Assembly: GCF_001954135.1 (NCBI RefSeq)
Contig: NZ_MBEQ01000121.1
Coordinates: forward strand, 1 to 61,762
Origin: Mycobacterium sp. GA-1841
Lineage (GTDB): Bacteria; Actinomycetota; Actinomycetes; Mycobacteriales; Mycobacteriaceae
Length of the DNA: 61,762 bases
Direction of reading: 5' to 3'
Shown one piece after another: positions 8,337 through 16,540 of this stretch. Position numbers and translations under genes: made by a program. The notes under the pieces are model-generated. The model was not told where the DNA came from and ran no database searches. It saw only the letters and a list, made by a program, of their open reading frames with translations. Each line of letters begins with the position of its first letter. Positions within the stretch are counted from its first letter, which is position 1.

Positions 8337-9836
8337 CTAACGGGTGATCGGCCAGACCGGGTCGGCGCAGTCGGTGCCCTCGACCGACAACTGACGCTTG
8401 ATCACCTTGAACGTCTCGGTGCGTGGCAACGCGGTGCCGATGCGCACATACGCCGGCCACTGCTTGGGGCTGAGGTCGGACTGCTCATGCAGGAAGGCAC
8501 GGAACTTGTCCAGCTCGAACACGGCATCGGCGGTCAGTACCAGGGCGGCCATCACCTGATCACCCACGTTCGGATCGGGGATACCGAACACCGCGACTTC
8601 GACAACATCGGGGTGGCGCAACAGGATTCGTTCGATCGGTGCGGTGCCCAGATTTTCCCCGTCGACGCGCATCCAGTCACCGAGTCGGCCGGCGAAGTGG
8701 GCGTAGCCGTCCTCGTCGAGGTAGGCCAGATCACCGGTGTGGTAGACGCCGCCGGCCATCCGGTCGGCCTCGGCGTCGGGATCGTTGTAATAGCCGCGGA
8801 ACCAGCCGGCGCCGGTCGGGTTCACCAGTTCGCCGACCACTCCCGGCGGGCACGGCTGACCGGTGTCGACATCGACGATCGCCACCTGGTCGGTGAGCGG
8901 GCCCAGCGCGCCTTCGGGCGTGTCGGGAGTGCGGGCGATCGCGACACCGCCCTCGGTGGAACCGAATCCGTCCACCACTGCGACCCCGAACCGCTCGGCG
9001 AAGCGGGTCAGATCCCGTGGCGCGCCCTCGTTGCCGTAGAGAATCCGCAGCGGATTGTCGGCGTCGTCGGGCGACGGTTCGGTGGCCAGGATGTACGAGA
9101 GCGGCTTGCCGACGTAGTTGGCGTAGGTGGCACCGTAGCGGCGGATGTCGGGCAGAAAGCCGGATGCGGAAAACTTGCGCCGCAAGGCAATCGAGGCACC
9201 GGCCGCGGTGGCGACGGCCCAGCCGGCCATGATCGCGTTGGAGTGGAACAGCGGCATCGACAGGTAGACGGTGTCCTCCGGGCCAAGCCCGAAGCGCTCG
9301 GCGAGCATCCGCCCCGGGAACGCCACCTTGTCGTGCGTGACCCGGACGGCCTTCGGGTCACCGCTGGTCCCCGAGGTGAAGATCAGCATGAACAGGTCAT
9401 CGGCCGACAACTCGGCGAAGGTCACCGGGGTCCCGCGGTACGACGCGAGTTCGGTTGCCCATTCCTCGGATTCGACGTCGATGTAGTCCACCCCGGGCGG
9501 GACCGCCACCGAGGAGTCGGCCAGCACCAGCTGGCAATCGGCATGGGCGATGTCGCGGGCCAGCGCCTCGCCGCGCCGGGTCTGGTTGAGGCCGACCGGC
9601 ACCAGCCCGGTCAGGCCTGCAGCCACCAGCAGGCTGGAGAAGAACGTGGTGTTGCCCAGCAGCGCCCCGATGTGCGGGGGCCGAGTGGGATCCAACCGTC
9701 GCCGCAGCGCCGCCGCGAGCGCCGCACCGGCGGCGAGGTGGTCGGCCCAGCTGACGAACGAATCATCTTGGTAGATGCCCCGATCGGTGGCCCCGGCCAG
9801 CGGTGCCAGGAGCTCGGTGACGGTTGGACCCCCCAT
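8337..9836 (-). CDS. fadD17: Steroid side-chain acyl-CoA synthetase FadD17
   Basis: A 499-aa ANL enzyme. The AMP motif is IFTSGTSGDPKAVR, the A5 region DGFGSTEGG, the GDLAYLDEDGY motif carries the ribose-binding Asp, and the C-terminal lysine lies in LPRTETFKVIKRQL. FadD17 is known to form CoA thioesters of C5-side-chain steroid acids (3-oxo-chol-4-en-24-oate). ATG 9836 is two bases from the fadE27 stop, so the order fadE26-fadE27-fadD17 reads as one transcript. Long reading frames antisense to it have no domain content. Confidence 0.9.
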   Translation of the reverse strand: MGGPTVTELLAPLAGATDRGIYQDDSFVSWADHLAAGAALAAALRRRLDPTRPPHIGALLGNTTFFSSLLVAAGLTGLVPVGLNQTRRGEALARDIAHADCQLVLADSSVAVPPGVDYIDVESEEWATELASYRGTPVTFAELSADDLFMLIFTSGTSGDPKAVRVTHDKVAFPGRMLAERFGLGPEDTVYLSMPLFHSNAIMAGWAVATAAGASIALRRKFSASGFLPDIRRYGATYANYVGKPLSYILATEPSPDDADNPLRILYGNEGAPRDLTRFAERFGVAVVDGFGSTEGGVAIARTPDTPEGALGPLTDQVAIVDVDTGQPCPPGVVGELVNPTGAGWFRGYYNDPDAEADRMAGGVYHTGDLAYLDEDGYAHFAGRLGDWMRVDGENLGTAPIERILLRHPDVVEVAVFGIPDPNVGDQVMAALVLTADAVFELDKFRAFLHEQSDLSPKQWPAYVRIGTALPRTETFKVIKRQLSVEGTDCADPVWPITR

Positions 9837-9838
9837 GC

Positions 9839-10921
9839 CTATACCGGGGTGTCGGCGAGTTCGCGGCCGATACGCAGCAACTGTCCGGTCGCCCCACCGA
9901 GACCGAACTCGGTCTGCTTGGCCGCCAGGAAGTACCGATGCACCGGGTGATCCATGTCGATGCCGACCCCGCCGTGCACGTGCACCGCGGTGTGGGCCAC
10001 GCGGTGCCCGGCCTCGGCGGCCCAGAACGCCGCACTGGCGACGTCGATGTCGGCGGGCAGTCCCTCGGACAGCCGCCAGGCGGCCTGGGTCAGCGTCAGA
10101 CGCAGACCCTTGACGTCGATGTAGCCATCGGCCAGCCGCGAGGACACGGCCTGAAAACTGCCGATCGGACGGTCGAACTGCTCGCGCTCGCGGGCGTACT
10201 CCGACGTCAGCTCCAGTGCCCGCTCCAACACGCCGAGCTGAAAAGCGCTGCGACCCAGCGCGGCATGGGTGGTCAGCCAGTCCAGCACCTGGGCTCCGCC
10301 GATCCGCAAACCAGCCTCGACATTGGTGAACTCCAAGTACGCGACACTGCCCTTGCCGGTGGTACTCAGCGCACTGACGGTCAGCCCCGGCGCATCGGCC
10401 GGAACCAGGAACACACCTGTGTCGCCCTCGGTTACGGCCGGCACCAGGAACGCGTCGGCCACCGGCCCGTAGTTGACCTGGGTGCGGGTGCCGGTGAGGG
10501 AGCCGTCGGCCCCGGCCTGCACCGGACCCTGGCCCATCTCGCCGTCGAGGGCCACGGCCAGGATCTTGTCGCCGGCCACCGCGGGCTGCGCCCACGTGTC
10601 GCGCAGGTCCTCGGTGCCGAACTCGGCGAGCGCGCCGGCGCCCAGAACCACCGAATCCAGGTACGGCACGGCGGCCAGTTGGCGGCCCAGTGCGGTCAGC
10701 ACGGCCGCCTGCTCGAGCACGCCGTAGCCACCGCCACCCACCGACTCGGGGGACGCGGCCGAGAGCACGTCGGCCTCGCGCAACTTGGCCCACAGGTCGG
10801 CGTCGAAACGTTGCTCCAGGCCGTCGAGGGAACGCTGGTGCTCAGGGGTGCATACCGACTCGGTGATCGTGCGCACCAGGCCACCGAGGTCGTCGGCAGC
10901 TTCGGTTGTCTTGAAATCCAT
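9839..10921 (-). CDS. fadE27: Acyl-CoA dehydrogenase FadE27 (ChsE5)
   Basis: A 360-aa acyl-CoA dehydrogenase subunit, with helical N-terminal domain, beta domain and the C-terminal helical FAD segment AREREQFDRPIGSFQAVS and HVHGGVGIDMDHPVHRY. FadE27 pairs with FadE26 as the alpha2beta2 ChsE4-ChsE5 enzyme, which desaturates 3-oxo-cholest-4-en-26-oyl-CoA. The start is the ATG giving MDFKTTEAADD, 8 bp after the fadE26 stop. Heteromeric partners being adjacent and co-directional fits this. Confidence 0.9.
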   Translation of the reverse strand: MDFKTTEAADDLGGLVRTITESVCTPEHQRSLDGLEQRFDADLWAKLREADVLSAASPESVGGGGYGVLEQAAVLTALGRQLAAVPYLDSVVLGAGALAEFGTEDLRDTWAQPAVAGDKILAVALDGEMGQGPVQAGADGSLTGTRTQVNYGPVADAFLVPAVTEGDTGVFLVPADAPGLTVSALSTTGKGSVAYLEFTNVEAGLRIGGAQVLDWLTTHAALGRSAFQLGVLERALELTSEYAREREQFDRPIGSFQAVSSRLADGYIDVKGLRLTLTQAAWRLSEGLPADIDVASAAFWAAEAGHRVAHTAVHVHGGVGIDMDHPVHRYFLAAKQTEFGLGGATGQLLRIGRELADTPV

Positions 10922-10929
10922 GATGTCCC

Positions 10930-12108
10930 TTACCGATTGACCCGGGGCAGGCCCAAGGCGACCATGCCGATGATGTCCCGCTGAATCTCGTTGGTACCGC
11001 CGCCGAAGGTCAGGATCAGTGCCGAGCGGTGGAACCGCTCGATGCGGCCGCGCAGCAGCGCGCCCTTGCTGTCCGGACGCAGCGTCGCCGAGGTGCCCAG
11101 CACCTCCATCAGCAGGCGGTATGCCTCGGTGGCCAGCTCGGTGCCGTACACCTTGGCCGCCGACGCATCGGCCGGCGAGGGTGCGCCGTCCGCGGAGGCC
11201 AGCTCCCAGTTGATCAGTTTGAGCACTTCGGCCTTGGCGTGCACCCGGGCCAGGTTCAGCTGCACCCACTCGGAGTCGATGATCCGCTTGCCGTGCACGT
11301 CCTTGGTGTTCTGCGCCCACTCGCGGACGCCGTCCAGCGCGACGTAGATGGGCTGCGACGACACCAGAGCCACCCGCTCATGATTGAGCTGGTTGGTCAC
11401 GAGCTTCCAGCCCGCGTTCTCCTCACCGACCAGATTGGTGACCGGGATCCGCACGTCCTGGTAGTAGGTGGCGCTGGTGTCCACCCCGGACATGGTGTGC
11501 ACCGGCGTCCAGGAGAAGCCCTCGGCGGTCGTGGGCATGATCAGCATGGAAATACCGCGATGCTTCTTGGCCTCGGGGTTGGTGCGTACCGCCAGCCACA
11601 CGTAGTCGGCGTAAGCGATCAGCGACGTCCACATCTTCTGACCGTTGACCACGTAATCATCGCCGTCGCGCACCGCGGTGGTCCGCAGCGCCGCCAGGTC
11701 GGTGCCGGCGCCCGGCTCGGAGTAGCCGATCGAGAAGTGCAGCTCACCCGCGGCGATCTTGGGCAGGAAGAACTTCTTCTGTTCCTCGGTACCGAAGTGC
11801 ATGATCGTCGGCGCGACGCTGTTGATCGTCAGGAACGGCACCGGGGCGCCGGCGATCGCGGCCTCGTCGGTGAAGATCAGCCCATCCATGGGCGGACGTT
11901 CCTGGCCGCCGAATTCCTTGGGCCAGCTCAGGGTGAGCCAGCCGTCCTTGCCCATCTGTGCGACGGTCTCGCGGTAGATGTTGCCGCGGCCCATCTCGCC
12001 TTCGGACGAGCTGAGGGCCTCGACCCGTTCGGGCGTCATGAGCTTGGAGAAGTAGGCGCGCAACTCGCGGCGCAACTCCTCCTGCTCGGGGGTGTAACCG
12101 ATCCGCAT
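10930..12108 (-). CDS. fadE26: Acyl-CoA dehydrogenase FadE26 (ChsE4)
   Basis: A 392-aa acyl-CoA dehydrogenase. It has the substrate/FAD loop SIGYSEPGAGTDLAALRT, the likely catalytic glutamate in NQLNHERVALVSS near residue 240, and the C-terminal FGGGTNEIQRDIIG. It is the partner of FadE27 in the ChsE4-ChsE5 heterotetramer; published work places the catalytic base on ChsE4. It is first in its transcript, with the KstR operator at 12154 upstream, shared with fdxD on the other strand. Confidence 0.92.
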   Translation of the reverse strand: MRIGYTPEQEELRRELRAYFSKLMTPERVEALSSSEGEMGRGNIYRETVAQMGKDGWLTLSWPKEFGGQERPPMDGLIFTDEAAIAGAPVPFLTINSVAPTIMHFGTEEQKKFFLPKIAAGELHFSIGYSEPGAGTDLAALRTTAVRDGDDYVVNGQKMWTSLIAYADYVWLAVRTNPEAKKHRGISMLIMPTTAEGFSWTPVHTMSGVDTSATYYQDVRIPVTNLVGEENAGWKLVTNQLNHERVALVSSQPIYVALDGVREWAQNTKDVHGKRIIDSEWVQLNLARVHAKAEVLKLINWELASADGAPSPADASAAKVYGTELATEAYRLLMEVLGTSATLRPDSKGALLRGRIERFHRSALILTFGGGTNEIQRDIIGMVALGLPRVNR

Positions 12109-12153
12109 TCCGCTGCATCCTCACTGCTCGATAGACCTGAGTTCTCACCTGGT

Positions 12154-12167
12154 TGTAACACGTTCTA
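12154..12167. promoter_or_regulatory. KstR operator (fadE26 / fdxD-hsd4A)
   Basis: TGTAACACGTTCTA, identical in all 14 bases to the site at 1075 and a full match to TnnAACnnGTTnnA. It lies in the 165-bp divergent region, 46 bp upstream of the fadE26 start and 107 bp upstream of fdxD, so it can control both directions. Nothing else in this intergenic stretch is clear. Confidence 0.88.
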
Positions 12168-12273
12168 GTCTGATGATCCAGGCCGGTCTCGGACCGGTTT
12201 CCGTCAGGTGGGGTCGTATTCTGTGGCTGCACGCACGCAGCCCCGTGTGCGCACACGTCGTGAGGAGGTCGCC

Positions 12274-12465
12274 ATGCGAGTTGAAGTGGACCGTGATCGC
12301 TGCGAAGGCAATGCGGTGTGCGTGGGTATTGCCCCTGATCTGTTCGATCTTGACGATGACGACTATGCCGTGGTCAAGTCCGATCCAGTGCCGGCCGACC
12401 AGGAGGACCTGGCCGAGCAGTCCGTCGCCGAGTGCCCCCGCGCAGCTCTGATCCGCAAAGACTAG
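12274..12465 (+). CDS. fdxD: 3Fe-4S ferredoxin FdxD
   Basis: A 63-aa acidic ferredoxin. The cluster ligands are Cys10, Cys16 and Cys54 (DRCEGNAVCVGIAPDLF and AECPRAAL); the position expected to hold a fourth cysteine (13) is Asn, which is typical of 3Fe-4S ferredoxins that serve P450s. It equals the length of M. tuberculosis FdxD as remembered. ATG 12274 is preceded by GAGGAGG, which decides the start. It lies under a KstR site and probably supplies electrons to a KstR-regulated oxygenase such as Cyp125 encoded elsewhere. Confidence 0.88.
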   Translation: MRVEVDRDRCEGNAVCVGIAPDLFDLDDDDYAVVKSDPVPADQEDLAEQSVAECPRAALIRKD

Positions 12466-12479
12466 AGGTATTCATAAAT

Positions 12480-13397
12480 ATGACTGACGACGCTCAGATC
12501 GATCTCTCCGGAAAGGTGGCCGTGGTCACCGGTGCGGCCGCAGGCCTGGGCCGCGCCGAGGCCATCGGCCTGGCCAAGGCCGGGGCCACCGTGGTGGTCA
12601 ACGACATGGCCGCCGCGCTGGAGGACTCCGACGTCCTCGACGCGATCGCGGCCGCCGGCTCCAAGGGTGTCGCGGTGGCCGGGGACATCAGCGCGCGCTC
12701 GACCGCCGATGAGCTGGTCGCGACCGCTGACGGTCTGGGCGGCCTGGGCATCGTCGTCAACAATGCCGGCATCACCCGCGACCGCATCCTGTTCAACATG
12801 AGCGACGAGGAGTGGGACGCGGTCATCGCGGTGCACCTGCGCGGCCACTTCCTGCTGACCCGCAACGCCGCCACCTACTGGCGCAGCAAGGCCAAGGCCG
12901 GCGACGGCACGGTGTATGGCCGGATCATCAACACGTCGTCGGAGGCTGGTCTCTCGGGTCCGGTCGGCCAACCCAACTACGGCGCCGCCAAGGCCGGCAT
13001 CACCGCGCTGACGGTGTCGGCGGCTCGCGCCCTGGAGCGCTTCGGTGTCCGCGCGAATGCGATCGCCCCGCGGGCCCGCACCGCGATGACCGCCGGCGTC
13101 TTCGGCGACGCGCCCGAGCTGACCGACGGTCAGGTCGATCCGCTGTCCACCGACCACGTGGTCACACTCGTGCGATTCCTGGCCTCGCCGGCGTCCGAAG
13201 CGGTCAACGGTCAGCTCTTCATCGTCTATGGTCCAACTGTCACGTTGGTCGCGCCGCCCACAGCAGAGAAGCACTTCACCGCGGATTCCTCTGCATGGAA
13301 CCCGGCAGAGCTCAGCGGGACACTGCACGAGTACTTTGCTGATCGTGATCCGGAGCGTGGATTCTCGGCGACCGAGCTGATGGGTTCACGAGACTGA
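12480..13397 (+). CDS. hsd4A: Hydroxysteroid / beta-hydroxyacyl-CoA dehydrogenase Hsd4A
   Basis: A 305-aa classical SDR. It has the NAD motif VTGAAAGLGRAEA, NNAG in VVNNAGITRD, the catalytic Ser in NTSSEAG and YxxxK in PNYGAAKAG. Hsd4A homologues are described as dual-function 17beta-hydroxysteroid and beta-hydroxyacyl-CoA dehydrogenases in sterol side-chain degradation. The ATG at 12480 gives MTDDAQIDLSGK. It follows fdxD by 14 bp and probably shares its transcript and the KstR control at 12154. Confidence 0.87.
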   Translation: MTDDAQIDLSGKVAVVTGAAAGLGRAEAIGLAKAGATVVVNDMAAALEDSDVLDAIAAAGSKGVAVAGDISARSTADELVATADGLGGLGIVVNNAGITRDRILFNMSDEEWDAVIAVHLRGHFLLTRNAATYWRSKAKAGDGTVYGRIINTSSEAGLSGPVGQPNYGAAKAGITALTVSAARALERFGVRANAIAPRARTAMTAGVFGDAPELTDGQVDPLSTDHVVTLVRFLASPASEAVNGQLFIVYGPTVTLVAPPTAEKHFTADSSAWNPAELSGTLHEYFADRDPERGFSATELMGSRD

Positions 13398-13426
13398 CAG
13401 TCTCGTTGCCGCACGCTCAACTTCGG

Positions 13427-13440
13427 TAGAACATGTTCCA
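13427..13440. promoter_or_regulatory. KstR operator upstream of mce4
   Basis: TAGAACATGTTCCA matches TnnAACnnGTTnnA at all fixed positions. It lies in the 286-bp gap between hsd4A and yrbE4A, 244 bp before the yrbE4A start, and gives the mce4 operon its own cholesterol-responsive control. mce4 is an established KstR target. Confidence 0.82.
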
Positions 13441-13515
13441 GAATGGTGTCCGACCGGCATCTCCCGAACTGGGAAAATGCTGCGCTGACCTGAGAATTTG
13501 AATTCTTTGACAGTG

Positions 13516-13529
13516 CGAACGTGTTCTAG
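13516..13529. promoter_or_regulatory. Second KstR-like site upstream of mce4
   Basis: GCGAACGTGTTCTA has the palindromic core AACGTGTT and the right CTA flank but carries G instead of T at the first consensus position. It sits 76 bp downstream of the perfect site and 155 bp before yrbE4A, so two KstR dimers could bind this promoter. Confidence 0.6.
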
Positions 13530-13683
13530 TTAATATGATCCGGCTCACTAAGAGCACCGTAAGGCCAAGGGGTGGGAGAGCGGCCACGAAATGTGGCTGT
13601 CAATCTTTCGCTAGCACGAATTTCCGCGAAGTCCGTGCGCCCTTGTAGCGCGACCCAGTTTGGAAACGAGAACGGAGCCCAGG

Positions 13684-14448
13684 TTGATCGAACAGCTTGC
13701 GGTTCCGGCCCGGGCCGTGGGCGGATTCGTCGAGATGTCCTTGGACACCTTCGCCAAGACGTTCCGCCGGCCGTTCCAGCTCAAGGAATTCCTTGACCAA
13801 ACCTGGATGATCGCCCGAGTCTCGCTGGTCCCCACGCTGTTGGTCGCCATCCCTTTCACCGTGCTGGTGGCGTTCACCCTCAATATCCTTCTGCGCGAGA
13901 TCGGCGCCGCGGACCTGTCCGGTGCCGGCACCGCGTTCGGCACCGTCACCCAGCTCGGCCCGGTGGTGACCGTGCTGGTGGTGGCGGGTGCCGGTGCCAC
14001 GGCGATCTGCGCGGACCTGGGTGCTCGCACCATCCGCGAGGAGATCGACGCCATGCGGGTGCTGGGCATCGATCCGATCCAGCGCCTGGTGGTGCCGCGC
14101 GTGTTGGCATCGATGTTCGTGGCGTTGCTGCTCAACGGCCTGGTCTGCGCCATCGGTATCGCCGGTGGCTACGCCTTCTCGGTATTTCTGCAAGGGGTCA
14201 ACCCCGGCGCCTTCATCAACGGCCTGACGGTGCTGACCGGCCTCGGTGAGTTGGTCCTCGCCGAGATCAAGGCGCTGTTGTTCGGCGTGGTCGCCGGCCT
14301 GGTCGGGTGCTACCGCGGGTTGACCGTCAAAGGAGGCCCGAAGGGTGTCGGGAACGCGGTGAACGAAACGGTCGTCTATGCCTTCATCTGCCTGTTCGTG
14401 ATCAATGTGATCATGACGGCCATCGGTGTGAGAGTGCTGGTGCGTTGA
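13684..14448 (+). CDS. yrbE4A: Mce4 transporter permease YrbE4A
   Basis: A 254-aa MlaE-family integral membrane permease with several hydrophobic segments and the conserved cytoplasmic EIDAMRVLGIDPIQRLVVPR coupling region that contacts the MceG ATPase. A TTG start at 13684 is chosen: it yields exactly the remembered 254-aa M. tuberculosis length and N-terminus (xIEQLAVPARAVGG), and GGAG lies about 7 bases upstream. It opens the mce4 operon, which imports cholesterol. MceG is not in this window; in known species one unlinked MceG serves all Mce systems. Confidence 0.92.
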   Translation: MIEQLAVPARAVGGFVEMSLDTFAKTFRRPFQLKEFLDQTWMIARVSLVPTLLVAIPFTVLVAFTLNILLREIGAADLSGAGTAFGTVTQLGPVVTVLVVAGAGATAICADLGARTIREEIDAMRVLGIDPIQRLVVPRVLASMFVALLLNGLVCAIGIAGGYAFSVFLQGVNPGAFINGLTVLTGLGELVLAEIKALLFGVVAGLVGCYRGLTVKGGPKGVGNAVNETVVYAFICLFVINVIMTAIGVRVLVR

Positions 14449-14472
14449 TGAGCGCTTGCGCGAAGAAGAGAC
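14447..14472 (+). repeat. Dispersed 26-bp motif, copy 1
   Basis: A sequence beginning GATGAGCGCTTGCGCGAAGA. It matches 24 of 26 bases with 60266-60291. Both copies overlap the stop of one gene and fill the spacer before the next start in an operon. It contains the short palindrome GAGCGCTTGCGC. From memory similar sequences recur in mycobacterial intergenic spacers. Confidence 0.55.
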
Positions 14473-14476
14473 AACT

Positions 14477-15319
14477 ATGAGTTATGACGCCACTCTCCGC
14501 TTCCGCCGGCTGTTCCGCGGCGTGCCCAAGTCCGTCGACAACGTCGGTGAGCAGGCGCTGTTCTACGGCGAGACGATGCGTTACATCCCCAACGCCGTCA
14601 CGCGCTACCGCAAGGAGACCATCCGGCTGGTCGCCGAGATGACCATGGGCGCCGGTGCCCTGGTGATGATCGGCGGCACGGTCGGCGTCGCGGCCTTCCT
14701 CACCCTGGCCTCCGGCGGCGTGATCGCGGTGCAGGGTTACTCGTCGCTGGGCAACATCGGCATCGAGGCGCTGACCGGCTTCCTCTCCGCCTTCCTCAAC
14801 GTGCGCATCGTGGCACCGGTGATTGCCGGCATCGCCTTGGCCGCGACGATCGGCGCCGGCGCCACCGCCCAGCTCGGCGCGATGCGGGTGGCCGAGGAGA
14901 TCGACGCCGTCGAGGCGATGGCCGTGCACGCGGTGTCCTATCTGGTCTCGACGCGACTCATGGCCGGGCTGATCGCCATCGTGCCGCTGTACTCGCTGTC
15001 TGTGCTGGCCGCGTTCTTCGCCGCCCGTTTCACCACGGTGTTCATCAACGGCCAGTCAGCCGGTCTGTACGACCACTACTTCAACACCTTCCTGATACCG
15101 AGCGACCTGCTGTGGTCCTTCCTTCAGGCCATCGTGATGGCGATCGCGGTGATGCTGGTGCACACGTATTACGGCTACAACGCCTCGGGCGGGCCGGTCG
15201 GTGTGGGCATCGCGGTCGGTCAGGCCGTGCGCACCTCGCTGATCGTCGTCGTCACCATCACCCTGTTCATCTCCCTGGCCGTGTACGGCGCGTCCGGCAA
15301 CTTCAACCTTTCCGGGTAG
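14477..15319 (+). CDS. yrbE4B: Mce4 transporter permease YrbE4B
   Basis: A 280-aa MlaE-family permease, second half of the YrbE4A-YrbE4B membrane pair. It shows the coupling region MRVAEEIDAVEAMAVHAVSY and C-terminal membrane helices around residues 215-270. ATG 14477 (MSYDATLRF) gives the family length of 280; an in-frame TTG at 14456 lies in the dispersed repeat and is less likely. It follows yrbE4A by 28 bp. Confidence 0.93.
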   Translation: MSYDATLRFRRLFRGVPKSVDNVGEQALFYGETMRYIPNAVTRYRKETIRLVAEMTMGAGALVMIGGTVGVAAFLTLASGGVIAVQGYSSLGNIGIEALTGFLSAFLNVRIVAPVIAGIALAATIGAGATAQLGAMRVAEEIDAVEAMAVHAVSYLVSTRLMAGLIAIVPLYSLSVLAAFFAARFTTVFINGQSAGLYDHYFNTFLIPSDLLWSFLQAIVMAIAVMLVHTYYGYNASGGPVGVGIAVGQAVRTSLIVVVTITLFISLAVYGASGNFNLSG

Positions 15320-15334
15320 GCGGCGGGAACCTCT

Positions 15335-16540
15335 ATGTCAGACGCAACGACCAAACACCGCCGTCACGTCCGGATCGCCGCTGCGATCCTGGCGGCGATC
15401 GTGGCTGCCGCGGTGGTCTTCACCTACCTGTCGTACACGGCGGCCTTCACGCCGACCGACACCGTCAGCCTCACCGCCCCGCGGGCCGGCCTGGTGATGG
15501 AACGCGACGCCAAGGTGAAGTACCGGGGCATCCAGATCGGCAAGGTCACCGACATCGCCTACGCCGGCAACGAGGCGAAGCTGACGTTGTCGATCAAGAG
15601 CGGCGAGATGCGCTACATCCCGTCCAATGCCACCGTGCGGATTGCGGGCAACACCATTTTCGGTGCGAAGTCGGTCGAGTTCCTGCCCCCGGCGCAACCA
15701 GATTCGAAGTCGTTGCGGCCGGGCAGCACCGTGGCGGCCAAGGACGTGCAGCTCGAGGTCAACACCCTTTTCCAGACGTTGTCCGATGTGCTCAACAAGA
15801 TCGACCCGGTGAGCTTGAACGCCACCCTGACCGCCCTCGGCGAGGGTCTACGCGGTCACGGGGACGATCTGGGCGCCAGCCTCGCGGGCCTCAACACCTA
15901 TCTGCAGCAACTGAATCCGAAATTGCCGACGCTGCAGGATGACTTCGCCAAGGCCGCCGTGGTCTCCAACATCTACGGTGACGCCGGACCGGACCTGGCC
16001 CGGGTTATCGACAACGTGCCCGCGTTGAACAAGACGATCGTCGACGAGAAGACGAACCTCAACGCCACGCTGCTGGCAGCCACCGGCCTGGCCAACAACG
16101 GCACCGCCACCCTGGAACCGGCGGCCGACGACTACATCGCCGCGATCCAGCGCCTGCGGGCTCCGCTCAAGGTGGCCGGGGACTATTCCCCCGAGTTCGG
16201 TTGCCTCCTGCAGGGTGTCTCCGTCGGCGTCGACCGGTTCGCCCCGATCATCGGCGGTGTCCGACCCGGTTTGTACGTGAACTCGAACTTCCTGCCCGGC
16301 TCCCCGGCCTACACCTACCCCGAGAGCCTGCCGATGGTCAACGCCTCCGGCGGACCGAACTGCCGCGGCCTGCCCAACATCCCCAGCAAGCAGTTCGGCG
16401 GCAGCTGGTACCGCTCGCCGTTCCTGGTGACCGACAACGCGTATGTCCCGTTCCAGCCCAACACCGAGGTGCAGTTCGACGCTCCGGCGACGTTGCAGTT
16501 CCTGTTCAACGGTGCGTTCGCAGAAAGGGACCGGTTCTGA
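15335..16540 (+). CDS. mce4A: Mce4A substrate-binding/tunnel protein
   Basis: A 401-aa MCE protein. It has an N-terminal membrane anchor (residues about 12-32), one MCE/MlaD domain (about 38-115, with MERDAKVKYRGIQIGKVTD), a long helical segment, and a C-terminal MceA-type domain containing PGLYVNSNFLPGSPAY. Mce4 proteins are thought to form a periplasm-spanning hydrophobic tunnel that carries cholesterol to YrbE4AB. The stop overlaps the mce4B start (TGATG). Confidence 0.92.
   Translation: MSDATTKHRRHVRIAAAILAAIVAAAVVFTYLSYTAAFTPTDTVSLTAPRAGLVMERDAKVKYRGIQIGKVTDIAYAGNEAKLTLSIKSGEMRYIPSNATVRIAGNTIFGAKSVEFLPPAQPDSKSLRPGSTVAAKDVQLEVNTLFQTLSDVLNKIDPVSLNATLTALGEGLRGHGDDLGASLAGLNTYLQQLNPKLPTLQDDFAKAAVVSNIYGDAGPDLARVIDNVPALNKTIVDEKTNLNATLLAATGLANNGTATLEPAADDYIAAIQRLRAPLKVAGDYSPEFGCLLQGVSVGVDRFAPIIGGVRPGLYVNSNFLPGSPAYTYPESLPMVNASGGPNCRGLPNIPSKQFGGSWYRSPFLVTDNAYVPFQPNTEVQFDAPATLQFLFNGAFAERDRF

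Noticed and set aside
7599..9950. 783-residue open frame antisense to fadD17 and the epimerase
   Set aside because: It lies opposite two well-supported genes, has repetitive His/Arg/Gly/Asp composition and no recognisable domain; a GC-rich shadow frame.
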